A stretch of DNA of 64,000 nucleotides from Palsa-504 sp963795795 (GTDB lineage Bacteria; Actinomycetota; Actinomycetes; Streptosporangiales; Streptosporangiaceae): NCBI GenBank assembly GCA_963795795.1, contig CAWCJS010000015.1, positions 124,001 to 188,000 of the forward strand. Direction: 5' to 3'. Positions 1 through 9,286 of the stretch are shown here, one piece after another (position 1 is the stretch's first letter; each line of letters starts with the position of its first letter). The notes beneath the pieces were generated by a model. It was not told where the DNA came from, made no database searches, and was given only the letters and a program-made list of their open reading frames with translations. The translations under genes and the position numbers were made by a program.

Positions 1-31
1 CTGAGCCTTGCTGTACATGTTGATAACTCAA

Positions 32-54
32 GTAAACAATGTAAACTGATTACA
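32..54. promoter_or_regulatory. Possible operator upstream of the first TetR gene
   Basis: An AT-rich patch holds two direct copies of GTAAAC (32-37 and 41-46) and the interrupted palindrome TGTAA-N5-TTACA (40-54). It lies about 165 bases before a TetR-family gene, and such regulators usually bind palindromes near their own promoters. The link to that gene is inference. The rest of 1-217 holds nothing else I can support. Confidence 0.35.
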
Positions 55-217
55 GCGCTAACTTCGCATACAGCGTTCATTCTTGTCAAGCGGGTTAGCA
101 TCGGGCCACGCCGGCGTCTTTGGGTCTCGCCAGCGGGCGGGTCCCGGAGGTAATACTTGGTGCAGGAGGCAGCAGTGACGCAGGTGGCAGAGGTCGCCGG
201 GAACGACGGGCCCGGCG

Positions 218-979
218 GTGGCGCAGCCGTGCCCGGCCGGCCAGCCGACCCGGCGCGACCGCCTGCGCGCGGCGACCACCGAGGAGATCATCCAGACGGC
301 GCGGGACCTGCTGGTGGCCAGCGGGCCCGAGGCGGTATCGCTGCGCGCGATCGCCCGCGAGATGGGCATGACCGCCCCGGGCCTTTACCGGTACTTCGCC
401 AGCCACACCGAGCTGGTCAGGTACGTGTGCGCCAGCATCTTCACCGAGCTGGGCGAGGACATCCGCCGGGCCATCATGGCGGCGGACTCGGAATACCACT
501 CCGATCCCGACCATAAGACGGAGCACCTGACCCTCAAGATGGTCGCGGCGTGCCGGGAGTTCCGCCGCTGGGGGCTGGCGCACAAGGCCGAGTTCGCGCT
601 GCTGTTCGGCGTGCCGCTGCCCGGCTTCGACGACGGGCGGTTCGACATCGCCGACGAGTGCGCGCTGGCGTTCGCCGGCGTCTTCTTCACGATGTTCCTC
701 GAGCTGTGGGCCGCGGCGCAGTTCCCGGTGCCCGCCGCCGAGGAGATCGACCCGGGCCTGCGCGACGAGCTCCTGCGCTACCGCGACGCGCTCGGCGCCG
801 ACATCCCGGTCGGTGCCGTGCTCACCTTCCTGCGCTGCTGGACCGTCCTGTACGGGGCGGTGGCCATGGAGGTGTTCGGCCACATCCGCTTCGCCCTGGC
901 GGACGCGGCCCCGATGTTCGAGATCACCCTCGGCGACTTGGCGTCCCTGGTCGGCCTGCGCTACCCGCTGGGGCCGTAG
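218..979 (+). CDS. TetR/AcrR-family transcriptional regulator
   Basis: A 253-residue one-component repressor-type protein. The N-terminal DNA-binding domain spans about residues 20-70; its helix-turn-helix reads LRAIAREMGMTAPGLYRYF, typical of TetR proteins. The C-terminal half is all-helical ligand-binding and dimerisation sequence of the WHG type, with a Trp/Phe-rich stretch near residue 165. The start is GTG at 218, about 20 residues before the first HTH helix, which is normal for the family. The 3' end overlaps the end of the convergent membrane-protein gene by 56 bases. No exporter or enzyme gene is divergent to it, so the regulated target is unknown. Confidence 0.85.
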   Translation: MAQPCPAGQPTRRDRLRAATTEEIIQTARDLLVASGPEAVSLRAIAREMGMTAPGLYRYFASHTELVRYVCASIFTELGEDIRRAIMAADSEYHSDPDHKTEHLTLKMVAACREFRRWGLAHKAEFALLFGVPLPGFDDGRFDIADECALAFAGVFFTMFLELWAAAQFPVPAAEEIDPGLRDELLRYRDALGADIPVGAVLTFLRCWTVLYGAVAMEVFGHIRFALADAAPMFEITLGDLASLVGLRYPLGP

Positions 980-1427
980 CCACCGCTGCCCGCCGCGACC
1001 GGCGCAGGATCAGCAGCGCCGCGGCCGCGAAGGCGCCCGCGGCCAGGACTTCGTACTGGGCCCGGCCCGGCGCCTCGTCCTGGATCCGCACGTGGAACCG
1101 GCGGACGGCCTGCGGGTAGGGCGACCAGTCGAGCCACATGATGAGCGGCTTATCGAGGTCGGGCAGCGCCGCCCCGGCCATGCCCGCCACCACGGCCGGG
1201 CGGCGGTCGGCCGGCGAGACAGCGGCGAACGCCCCGACCACGGCCAGGCTGATCAGCCCGTCGGGTACGGCCGCGCGCAAGAACCGGCGCCTGCTCCCCC
1301 AGTGGCCCCAGTGCGGCACCGCGTCCAGCGCGAAGTGCGAGGCCACGCCCGCCGCGAAGGCCGGGAGCGGGCGGCGGGCCAGCGCCCCGATCAGCGCACC
1401 GGACAGGACATGGTTGGTCAGCAGCAC
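924..1427 (-). CDS. YdjM/DUF457-like membrane protein (putative metal-dependent hydrolase fold)
   Basis: About 167 residues with several hydrophobic segments. The N-terminus carries TNHVLSGALIG and then SHFALDAVPHWG, the His/Asp-rich pattern of YdjM/DUF457 membrane proteins, which are often called membrane-bound metal-dependent hydrolases although the activity is poorly established. I chose the GTG at 1427 because an AAAGG ribosome-binding site lies about 8 bases before it and the conserved LLTNH segment begins immediately; an upstream start at 1508 would add 27 low-complexity residues. It is convergent with, and overlaps, the TetR gene. The substrate is not known. Confidence 0.7.
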   Translation of the reverse strand: MLLTNHVLSGALIGALARRPLPAFAAGVASHFALDAVPHWGHWGSRRRFLRAAVPDGLISLAVVGAFAAVSPADRRPAVVAGMAGAALPDLDKPLIMWLDWSPYPQAVRRFHVRIQDEAPGRAQYEVLAAGAFAAAALLILRRSRRAAVATAPAGSAGRPGTPSRRG

Positions 1428-1543
1428 TCGCCCCGCCTTTCCCGCCTCATTATGCCGGACGGCCCGGCGGCCACTGCTGGTAGCGTTTCCGTTGCGGGGG
1501 GCTGGCAAGCAACTCCAATCTGGACGAGGGCTGACGCGTACCC

Positions 1544-2807
1544 ATGCTGGATAAGCGATTCATCAGGGAGAACCCGGACGCGGTGCAGGCGGCCGTCCGG
1601 GTCAAGGGCATCGACCTGGACGTGGACGAGCTGCTCCACCTCGACCAGGCCGGCCGCAAGCTCCAGCATGAACTGGACCAGGCGCAGGCGCGCAGGAAGA
1701 GCTCGGCGAAGGAGTACGCCCAGGCCGATGAGGCCCGCCGGGCGGCGCTCAAGACCGAGCACGAGGAGCTCGAGGGCGCACCTGAAGTCGCTGCGAGACC
1801 AGCTCGGGGAGACGAACGAGAAGCTCCAGGAACTGCTGCTGCTCACCCCCACCATCCCGTGGGCGGGCGCGCCGGTCGGCCCCGACGAGTCGGCGAACGT
1901 GACCATCAGGACCTGGGGCACCCCGCCGGAGTTCGGCTTCAAGCCGCTGGACCACGTCGACCTGCTGGAGCAGCGCGGCTGGGCCGACTTCGCCCGGGCT
2001 CGCAAGGTGGCGGGAGAACGCGCCTACACCCTGATGTCCGACCTGGTCCTGCTCGAGCGGGCGGTCCACTCCTACGCCATCGACCTGCTCCGCGCCAAGG
2101 ACTTCACCATCGTCAGCGTCCCGTCGCTGGTCCGGCAAGAGGCGCTGATCGGCACCGGGATGTTCCCTGCGCACCGCGAGGAGACCTACGCGATCCCGGC
2201 CGACGACCTGTACCTCGCGGGGACGGCCGAGGTCGCCCTGGTCGGGTTCCACGGCGACGAGATCCTCGACCATAAGCGCCTGCCCCTGCGGTACGCGGGC
2301 ATCTCGCCGTGCTTCCGGCGCGAGGCGGGGAGCGCCGGCCGCGACGTGCGTGGGCTGCTGCGCGTCCATCAGTTCGAGAAGGTCGAGCAGTTCGTCATCT
2401 GCGCGGCCGACGATGAGGAATCGGACCGCTGGCACGCCGAGCTGCTCGGTACCGCGGAGCAGCTGCTGCAGGCGTTCGGGCTCGCGTACGAGGTGGTGGA
2501 GTGCGCCACCGGCGACATGGGCGCGGGCAAGTACCGGATGAACGACATCAACACCTGGATGCCCTCCCTCGGCGCGTACCGCGAGACGCACAGCTGCTCC
2601 TCGCTGCACGACTGGCAGGCCAGGCGGGCCAACGTGCGGTACCGCGACAACGAGGGCACGGTGCGGTTCACTTACACGCTGAACAACACCGCGGTCGCCA
2701 CGCCGCGGATCCTCGCCGCGCTCGTCGAGAACTTCCAGACCAGCGACGCGAGGGTCCGGGTGCCCGAGGTGCTCCGGCCCTACCTCGGGGGCGCGGAACT
2801 GCTCTGA
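1544..2807 (+). CDS. serS: Seryl-tRNA synthetase (frame broken by one extra base)
   Basis: Class II synthetase that charges tRNA-Ser with serine in the cytoplasm. The first 77 codons from ATG 1544 (MLDKRFIRENPDAVQAA) encode the start of the helical tRNA-binding arm. The frame then shifts by +1 at the GGG run 1774-1776 and continues as HLKSLRDQLGETNEKLQEL into the catalytic core, with motif 2 around FRREAGSAGRD and a motif 3-type end. Removing one G gives a 420-residue protein, the usual SerRS length, with no other lesion. Because the gene is essential, a sequencing or assembly error is the likeliest explanation. Annotated here as one gene. Confidence 0.9.
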
Positions 2808-2862
2808 GCCGCCGGTCTCGGCGGAGCGGACAACCGGCACCCGGGAGCGTACGCTGCGAGGC

Positions 2863-4081
2863 GTGAGGATCGACGCTGATCGCGTGGCTGACCTGGCTGC
2901 CCGGCCGCTCAACGGATTGACCAGGCGCGACGTTGCGCTGGCCCTGCTCACGGTGCCCGCGGCCGAGGCCCTGGCCGGTATGCCCGGCATCAGGCGGGGA
3001 CTGCTCGCGGCCGGCAATCCGCTGTCCGCCGTGTTCTGGTCGTCGGCGGAGGTCATCCTGATCCAAGATCGACGACGGCGACGCTACGGTCGGCGACGTC
3101 CGGATGTGGCTGGAAGCCACGGGCACCGAGCCGAACGGGATCATCGGCCTGCACATGTGGGACGAGCAATCCGAGCGCAGCCAGCTGGCCGCCGAGATGC
3201 ACACCAGGCTGGTCAGCCATCTGGAGGACCGGCTCGCCGCGGGCGAGATCGATCCCGACCTGCTGGCCGCCGGGGACCCGGCGGCCTGCCGGGCGCACAT
3301 CGCCGTGCAGGAGCGGTGGATGACCTCGGCGCTGCCGGATGGCCGGGTCCCGATGGACGTGCTGCTCGACGAGAAGGACGAGGAGTTCCGCGCCGAGTGG
3401 GACGCCGCGGACGCCGAGGCGCTGAGCATGATCGAGGCCGTGCTGGCCCGGATCGGCGACCGGCCGCTCCCCCAGGCCGAGCTCCGCGCGGCCAGCGAGC
3501 GGCTCCGCGAGCATATCGGCAGGCCCGGCTGGCCGGGTCAGCTGCTGATCGAGTGCGGCGGGATGCGCCCGGAGGACCTGCCCGCCGACGATACGTCGCT
3601 GTGGCTCGGCCTGGCCGCCGGCGTGGCGTCTCCCCGGGGGCCCGAGGACTGGGACGAGCCCGGCGGAGGCAGCGGCGACCTGGGCGAGGTCGACAGCGCG
3701 GTGGCCGCGATCTGCGCCATCGACCATTTCGACTGGCTGGCGGTGATCACGGCGCTCGCGGAGGGCGGGCCCGGCACGTCCGCGTCGGCCGCCGACCTGG
3801 CCGCGTACGTCCGGGACTACGATCCCGGGTACCTCGAGCCGGGTGAGGAGGACGGCCAGGAAGGTGACGAGGACGAGCTGGCCGGCGAATTCGACGAGCC
3901 GGACGATCACGTCGAGGAGTTCGACGAGCTCAGCATGGAGGGCCTGTTCCTGCCGGTCACGACGTTGTGGCACGTCCTGGGCGCGATCGACGACGACGAC
4001 TGCCTGACCGCGCTGGGCTGGTGGGGACTGCCCGAGGCCATGCGCCGCGTCTGGGCCCCGTCCGAGGGGACGCCCGGCTAG
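2863..4081 (+). CDS. Hypothetical protein, acidic C-terminus (frame broken by one extra base)
   Basis: I do not recognise the family. From GTG 2863 the frame reads a 67-residue N-terminal segment ending FWSSAEVILI. The coding signal then continues one frame over as KIDDGDATVGDVRMWLEATG. Deleting one C at about 3063-3064 joins them into about 405 residues. The C-terminal third is strongly acidic, with runs of Asp and Glu near positions 3840-3930, followed by a Trp-rich end. No signal peptide or membrane segment is evident. Its stop overlaps by four bases the stop of the convergent SWIM gene. No function is assigned. Confidence 0.55.
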
Positions 4082-4992
4082 CGGTCGGCCGGGGATCCGG
4101 GCTCCGGATCGGCGGCGAGCTGGTGGTACGCCGGGGTCAGCACGTCGGCCAGGTCCTGGCCCCTGACCCGCACCGCCGGCGGCGGGAACATGCGGAGCAG
4201 CAGGTCCGGCGTGGTGGACCCGGGCCCCGCGGATAGCGCGCGCAGCCGGGCCGGGCTCAGCCCCGGCGACCAGAACGCGTCGAGGCTCTCGGCCAGTGGC
4301 CGGGCCGGGACGTCGAGTCCCGCTCGGCCCGCCGTCCCGGGCGCAGACTCCGCCGTGCCCGTGAAGGCCTCGCGGCCTCCCCGGACGCCAGGTCCGGCCT
4401 GGATCGCGCGCAGCGCGGTGAGCAGCTCGTCCCGGCCGCGACCGCGCCAGGCCAGCATGGCGAACGGGTCGCGGTCGAACTCCTCGGCCAGCACGTAACA
4501 CACCGCGGCGAGGTGCTTGCACGGCACCTCCCAGTCCGGGCAGCTGCACCGCATGTCCAGGTCGCCCTGCGAGTGCGGGAACAGCGGCGTGCCGCACTCC
4601 GCGAACACCTCCTCGATCTCGCGCGGCATCTCGCCCGCGAGCAGCTTGGCGCGGAACAGCGCCTGGCCGGCCAGCCTGCCCTCCACCGTCCGCCACTGCG
4701 CCGTGGTCAGGGGCAGGACCCCGACGCGGACCTGGTACGGCCGGATCCGTGACCCCTGCACCCGGGCGGTGACCTTGCCCTGGGACAGCTCGAAGTCGAG
4801 CACCTGCCCGGCCCGCGCGTAGCTGCGGCCCCGGGCCAGCCGGCCGCTCATGCCGTACGACTCGAGCACGGCGATGAACCGCTGGGACCACCACCGCTCG
4901 CCGATCGCCCCGCGCTTGCTCCGGGCCTTGATCCCGCCCTCGACGCGCCGCGGGCGGGAGACGGGCGGCCAGTCGGTCCAGCGCGTGTTCAC
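4078..4992 (-). CDS. SWIM zinc-finger protein, partner of SNF2 helicase
   Basis: A 304-residue protein with a clear SWIM zinc-binding motif, CSCPDWEVPCKH (CxC...CxH), near residue 140. SWIM domains are implicated in DNA or protein binding and often accompany SWI/SNF ATPases. The GTG start at 4992 overlaps the TGA of the upstream helicase gene (GTGA), so the two are translationally coupled and probably form one complex. The N-terminus (WTDWPP...ARSKRGAIGERWW) and the Trp-rich stretches are typical of actinobacterial SNF2-linked SWIM proteins. The C-terminal part has no recognisable domain. The exact cellular role is not known; chromatin- or transcription-linked remodelling is inference. Confidence 0.85.
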   Translation of the reverse strand: MNTRWTDWPPVSRPRRVEGGIKARSKRGAIGERWWSQRFIAVLESYGMSGRLARGRSYARAGQVLDFELSQGKVTARVQGSRIRPYQVRVGVLPLTTAQWRTVEGRLAGQALFRAKLLAGEMPREIEEVFAECGTPLFPHSQGDLDMRCSCPDWEVPCKHLAAVCYVLAEEFDRDPFAMLAWRGRGRDELLTALRAIQAGPGVRGGREAFTGTAESAPGTAGRAGLDVPARPLAESLDAFWSPGLSPARLRALSAGPGSTTPDLLLRMFPPPAVRVRGQDLADVLTPAYHQLAADPEPGSPADR

Positions 4993-7900
4993 GCGCTCAC
5001 CGCGTCGGGCGACAGGGCGAGCACGGCCCGCAGGTCCTCGACCGACAGCTCGGTCAGCCACGCCTCGCCGGTGCCCACGATCCGGTCCGCGAGCTGCTTC
5101 TTCTCCTCGATCATGGCGTCAATCCGCTCTTCCAGGGTGCCGACGCAGACGAACTTGCGGACCTGGACGTTCCTGCGCTGGCCGATCCGGAACGCGCGGT
5201 CCGTCGCCTGGTCTTCCACGGCCGGGTTCCACCACCGGTCGACGTGGATCACGTGGCTGGCGGCGGTCAGGTTGAGCCCGGTGCCGCCGGCCTTGAGGGA
5301 GAGCAGGAATAGCGCGGGTTCATCGAGCGCGGCGAACGTCTCGACCATGGCGTCCCGCTGCTTCTTCGGCGTCCCCCCGTGCAGGAAGAGCACCGGGCAG
5401 CCCAGCCTGGCCGCCAGGTGCGGCTGGAGCATCCGGCCGAACTCGGCGTACTGCGTGAAGCACAGCGCCTTGTCGCCCTCGGCCACGATCTCCTCGGCGA
5501 TCTCCTCGAGCCTGGCCAGCTTGCCGGACCGGCCCGGCAGGCGTGAGCCGTCACCGAGCAGGTGCGCGGGATGGTTACAGACCTGCTTGAGCTTGGCCAT
5601 CGTGGCGAGCACCAGGCCCCGCCGGCTGATCTCGTCGGCCGCCTCCTCGATCCGGCTGAGCATGTCGGCGACCGTCGCGGCGTACAGGCTGGCCTGCTCG
5701 GCGGTCAGGTTGCACCAGACCTTCATCTCCTGCTTGTCCGGCAGGTCGGAGATGATCGCCCGGTCGGTCTTCAGCCGGCGCAGGACGAACGGCTGGGTCG
5801 CGCGGACCAGGGCCCGCGCGGCGTCCTCGGAGCCGTGCCGCTCGATCGGGATCGCGTACGTCTCGCGGAACTTCTCGGCCGGGCCGAGCAGGCCGGGGTT
5901 GGTGAACTCCATGATGGCCCACAGGTCGGACAGCCGGTTCTCCACCGGCGTACCGGTCAGCGCGATCCGGGTCGCGGCGGGCAGCGCCCGGACCGCCCTG
6001 GCCTGCTTGGTGGCGTGGTTCTTGATGTTCTGCGCCTCGTCGCAGACCACCCGGGCCCAGGTGATCGTGCTCAGCGCGGCCTGGTCCCTGGTGGCCACGC
6101 CGTAGCTGGTAATCACCAGGTCCACATCGGAAAGGGCCAAAGTCAGCGAGTCGCCGTCCAGCCGGTCCGCGCCGTGATGCACGTGGACTCGCAGGCCGGG
6201 GGTGAACCGGGCCGCCTCCCGCTGCCAGTTGCCGACCAGCGACATCGGGCACACGAGCAGGGTCGGCGGCGACCCGGGCGGCTGCGCGGCGATGAGCGAC
6301 AGGAGCTGGATCGTCTTGCCCAGGCCCATATCGTCGGCCAGGATGCCGCCGAGGCCGAGATCGCCGAGGAAGGCCAGCCAGGACAACCCTCGCTCCTGGT
6401 AGGGCCGCAGCGTGCCCGCGAACCCGGCCGGGGCCTGCCTGGCCGCCAGCCGCCGGTCGGCCTGGCCGGACAGCAGGTCGCCCAGCCACCCGTCGGCGTC
6501 CACCTCCGCCAGCGGGACCGCGCCGTCCGGGCCGTCCGGGCCGTGCAGCCCGGCGGCCAGGGCCTCGCCGGCGGTCATCGTCCCCGGCGGGTTCCGCTCG
6601 AGGAACCTCAGCGCGGCCTTCAGGTGGGCCTCGTCGAGCTCGACCCACTGGCCGCGGAGCCGGACCAGCGGGGCCTTCAGCCGGGCCAGCTCGGCCAGCT
6701 GCGCCGCGTCGATCGCCTGATCGCCGACCGCCACCTCGTACCGGAAGTTCACCAGGTCGCCCAGGCCGAACCTCGGCGCCGCGGCCGAGGCGCCCGGTGC
6801 GCTGACCGACCGGGTGGTCAGCTTCAGCCCGAGCCGGGCCTTACGCACCCAGTCGGGCAGCAGCACGCCGAATCCGGCCCCGGACAGCAGCGGCCCGGTC
6901 TCCTTCAGGAAGCGGAACGCACCCGGCGTGTCTAGGTCCACCGCGGTCGGCGCCGGCTCGCGGAGCGCGTCCTCGACCTCGCGGAACAGCCTGGTCGCGG
7001 CGCCCAGCCCGGCCAGCAGCTCCTCGACCGGATCGGCTCCGACCCCGGCCCCTGTTGCCCCTGTTGCCCCGATGGCCCCCGCTCCGGCCCCGAGGAACGC
7101 CGACCCCTCGCCGGCCCACAGGTCGGCCGCGGAGACCATGAGGCTCGGGTCTTCGGCGGACTGCAGCGCGAACTCCACCCGCCAGGGATCACCGTCCTGG
7201 TCCGCCGGCTCGGCGAGCCGGAAGCAGGTCCGGACCGGGCCGGCCGGTATCCGCGCGCCGTCCAGCCACGCCTCCAGGTCAGCGGCGAGCGCGGCCGCCT
7301 CGGTTTCGTCCTGGGGCGTGATCACCTCGAGGCGCGCGTCGGTCGTGGTCAGCGCCACCACGAATCGTTCGGGCCAGGGCAAGCGAGCCGGAGCGCGGCC
7401 CCGCCTCGCGCTCAGCAGGGGTCCGGGCAACCGGGTTCGCGCCGCGGCATCGGTCAGGCAGTCCAGCGCGGCCGCCAGCAGCGAACCCGGCGGCTCGGGG
7501 CCCGCCGCCCGGCACGACGGGGGCATCGCCGCCGCCAGGTCACGCGCGCGCTGGGCGTCGGCGCCGTCCAGCACCGGACGCCAGCGGGCCGCGTACCCCC
7601 CGTCCTCGGCGACCAGGACCGGCAGCACCCGCCCGCGGCCGGCCAGGCCGTCGGCGAACCGGGCCAGGGCCGCCAGGTACGGCAGCGACCCGCCCGCGAC
7701 GGCCGCGACGTCGGCGAGACCGCCGACCGAGCCGAGCAGGTCCAGCGCGGCGGCCGAGGCGAAGGCGAGGACGGGCACACGCCAGCGGGCTAGGGACACC
7801 CGACCCCGGGGTCCCGGCCTGGCCTCCTCAGCGCCCGGCCTGATCAGTTCCGGCGAGGCCAGCGGCCCGTCCCCGGCCGACGGCAGGTGCAGGATGAGCT

Positions 7901-8117
7901 CGTCGTCAACGGCCTTGCGCGCCGCCGCGCCGGCCGGCCCGGGCAGCGCGGCCAGCAGGTCGGCCAGCTCGCCCGCCTGCCCCGCGAACGGATGCGGCAC
8001 GGGCGCCCGCGACGGCCGCCCCGCACCGGGCGGACCGGCCGCGACCTGCGGGAGGAGCGGGTCCTCGGCCCACAGGCAGAGCGAATCGTTCGCCCATATT
8101 CCGTGGATGACCCGCAT
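4989..8117 (-). CDS. SNF2/SWI2-family DEAD/DEAH helicase
   Basis: A 1042-residue superfamily 2 ATPase. The first 570 residues form a variable actinobacterial N-terminal region. The SNF2 ATPase core follows, with Walker A DDMGLGKT near residue 590, a DEAQ Walker B box near 690, LTGTPVEN (motif III) and, in the C-terminal helicase lobe, DRAFRIGQRR (motif VI) near 970. These enzymes use ATP to translocate on double-stranded DNA and displace bound proteins. I preferred the ATG at 8117 (MRVIHGIWA) because homologues begin with this sequence; a GTG at 8156 would add 13 poorly conserved residues. It is coupled to the downstream SWIM gene. Confidence 0.92.
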   Translation of the reverse strand: MRVIHGIWANDSLCLWAEDPLLPQVAAGPPGAGRPSRAPVPHPFAGQAGELADLLAALPGPAGAAARKAVDDELILHLPSAGDGPLASPELIRPGAEEARPGPRGRVSLARWRVPVLAFASAAALDLLGSVGGLADVAAVAGGSLPYLAALARFADGLAGRGRVLPVLVAEDGGYAARWRPVLDGADAQRARDLAAAMPPSCRAAGPEPPGSLLAAALDCLTDAAARTRLPGPLLSARRGRAPARLPWPERFVVALTTTDARLEVITPQDETEAAALAADLEAWLDGARIPAGPVRTCFRLAEPADQDGDPWRVEFALQSAEDPSLMVSAADLWAGEGSAFLGAGAGAIGATGATGAGVGADPVEELLAGLGAATRLFREVEDALREPAPTAVDLDTPGAFRFLKETGPLLSGAGFGVLLPDWVRKARLGLKLTTRSVSAPGASAAAPRFGLGDLVNFRYEVAVGDQAIDAAQLAELARLKAPLVRLRGQWVELDEAHLKAALRFLERNPPGTMTAGEALAAGLHGPDGPDGAVPLAEVDADGWLGDLLSGQADRRLAARQAPAGFAGTLRPYQERGLSWLAFLGDLGLGGILADDMGLGKTIQLLSLIAAQPPGSPPTLLVCPMSLVGNWQREAARFTPGLRVHVHHGADRLDGDSLTLALSDVDLVITSYGVATRDQAALSTITWARVVCDEAQNIKNHATKQARAVRALPAATRIALTGTPVENRLSDLWAIMEFTNPGLLGPAEKFRETYAIPIERHGSEDAARALVRATQPFVLRRLKTDRAIISDLPDKQEMKVWCNLTAEQASLYAATVADMLSRIEEAADEISRRGLVLATMAKLKQVCNHPAHLLGDGSRLPGRSGKLARLEEIAEEIVAEGDKALCFTQYAEFGRMLQPHLAARLGCPVLFLHGGTPKKQRDAMVETFAALDEPALFLLSLKAGGTGLNLTAASHVIHVDRWWNPAVEDQATDRAFRIGQRRNVQVRKFVCVGTLEERIDAMIEEKKQLADRIVGTGEAWLTELSVEDLRAVLALSPDAVSA

Positions 8118-8217
8118 GCCGCCTGCTACCCCTGAATCCGCCTGCCTCTCAGACACGCTAACAGCGCGCCGGCGTCCCGGCGCGGCGACACACCGCGAAA
8201 CCCGGCCACCTCGTCCG

Positions 8218-8937
8218 TTAGTGCTTGTAGAGCGCCTGCACCCGGCTGATGAGGCGACCGATGAGCGAGGCGGAAACCGGGTCGTTGGTCCCGTTTACAT
8301 CGTCCACGGTGTAGACGTTCGTGCCCGCGAGCACGACCGCCGTGACCTCGTAGAAGTCGGAGCCCGCGAACGAGGCGTAGTCGGCGTGCTGGATGAGCTG
8401 GAATGCCTTGTGACCGCCGATGGTGGTGCTGGACAGCGACTGCGTCACCAGCTCGACGTGAGTCTGGAAGGCCGGCGCGGGCTCATTGAAGGCCGAGCAC
8501 TGCTTGTACCGCGCATACGCCCGGTTGTAGAACGTCTGGGCCGCCCCGGCACTGGCGAACTGGAGCACATACTGATCGCCGAGAAGGATGAGGGACGGGT
8601 ATTGGCTGAAGTCCGGATTCGCGTTGAAGAAGCTGGCGAGCGCGCCGGCCGTGTTGCCATAGCCACTGACGTAAATGAACGTCGCGAATTTCACGCAGCT
8701 CGCGTTGGACGGCTTTACGAGCGCCTGCGTCGAATGGAGCGAGCTGCCGCTGTTGTGCCGGTTGAAGGTGGTGAAGCCGGACCCGAAGGCCGAGGAAGGC
8801 AGGAGCGCGGACGCCAGCCGGGAGCCGGTTACCTGCGGTGCGGCCTTGGCGCTGTTCGGCGCGGCGAGGGCCGGGACGGCCAGGCCGAGCGACAGCGCCG
8901 TGGCGGCGGTCATGACCGCGATCGACTTGAACTTCAT
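8218..8937 (-). CDS. Secreted protein, PknH-like sensor-domain type
   Basis: A 239-residue exported protein. The N-terminus MKFKSIAVMTAATALSLGL followed by AVPALAAP is a clear Sec signal peptide with an AxA cleavage site. The mature part starts with a LLPSSAFGSGF-like segment, has two cysteines about 75 residues apart that could form one disulfide, and alternates beta-strand and helix sequence. This resembles the extracellular sensor domain of PknH-like kinases and related actinobacterial secreted proteins, here without a kinase. A strong AGGGGAG ribosome-binding site precedes the ATG. The ligand and role are unknown. Confidence 0.65.
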   Translation of the reverse strand: MKFKSIAVMTAATALSLGLAVPALAAPNSAKAAPQVTGSRLASALLPSSAFGSGFTTFNRHNSGSSLHSTQALVKPSNASCVKFATFIYVSGYGNTAGALASFFNANPDFSQYPSLILLGDQYVLQFASAGAAQTFYNRAYARYKQCSAFNEPAPAFQTHVELVTQSLSSTTIGGHKAFQLIQHADYASFAGSDFYEVTAVVLAGTNVYTVDDVNGTNDPVSASLIGRLISRVQALYKH

Positions 8938-9064
8938 CGTGTGCTCCCCTTCGCGGCCTACTCCAGCCAGGCCCTCTGGCCACCTCCGCGTGGCCGATGA
9001 CCATAGTGGAGAGCGAACCCGGAGCGCAATGCACTAAACCGTGATCTAAGCCTTACGAGCGCTG

Positions 9065-9286
9065 CTATTCCGCCGGGGGCTGGGCCGCGGTGAGCTCCTG
9101 ATCGTCGTCAGCGCCGGGAGCCGAGGGATCCGGGGTGATCTTGCGGAGGTGCCTGTTCATCGAGCGGAGCAGGAAGACCAGCGCGACGCCCAGCGCGGCG
9201 ACGACCAGGAACCCCAGGACACCGGGTTCGATGTCGTTGCTGGCCGAGGAGGACGCAGCGGCTGCGGCGAGGACGCCGAGGGTCAA
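9065..9286 (-). CDS. Small single-span membrane protein downstream of mca
   Basis: A 73-residue protein starting at TTG 9286, whose last two bases overlap the TGA stop of mca, so translation is probably coupled. One transmembrane helix is seen (about residues 22-43, GVLGFLVVAALGVALVFLL), followed by a basic patch RHLRK and an acidic tail. The pattern suggests a single-pass protein with its C-terminus in the cytoplasm. The function is unknown; the overlap suggests co-expression with the mycothiol-dependent detoxification enzyme. Confidence 0.65.
   Translation of the reverse strand: MTLGVLAAAAASSSASNDIEPGVLGFLVVAALGVALVFLLRSMNRHLRKITPDPSAPGADDDQELTAAQPPAE

Noticed and set aside
95..883. Minus-strand frame of 262 codons opposite the first TetR gene
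   Set aside because: Shadow of the TetR coding sequence; no ribosome-binding site or domain.
3053..4894. Long minus-strand frame of 613 codons across the SWIM gene and the acidic hypothetical
   Set aside because: Low-complexity translation; the SWIM motif and SNF2 coupling are in another frame of the same strand.
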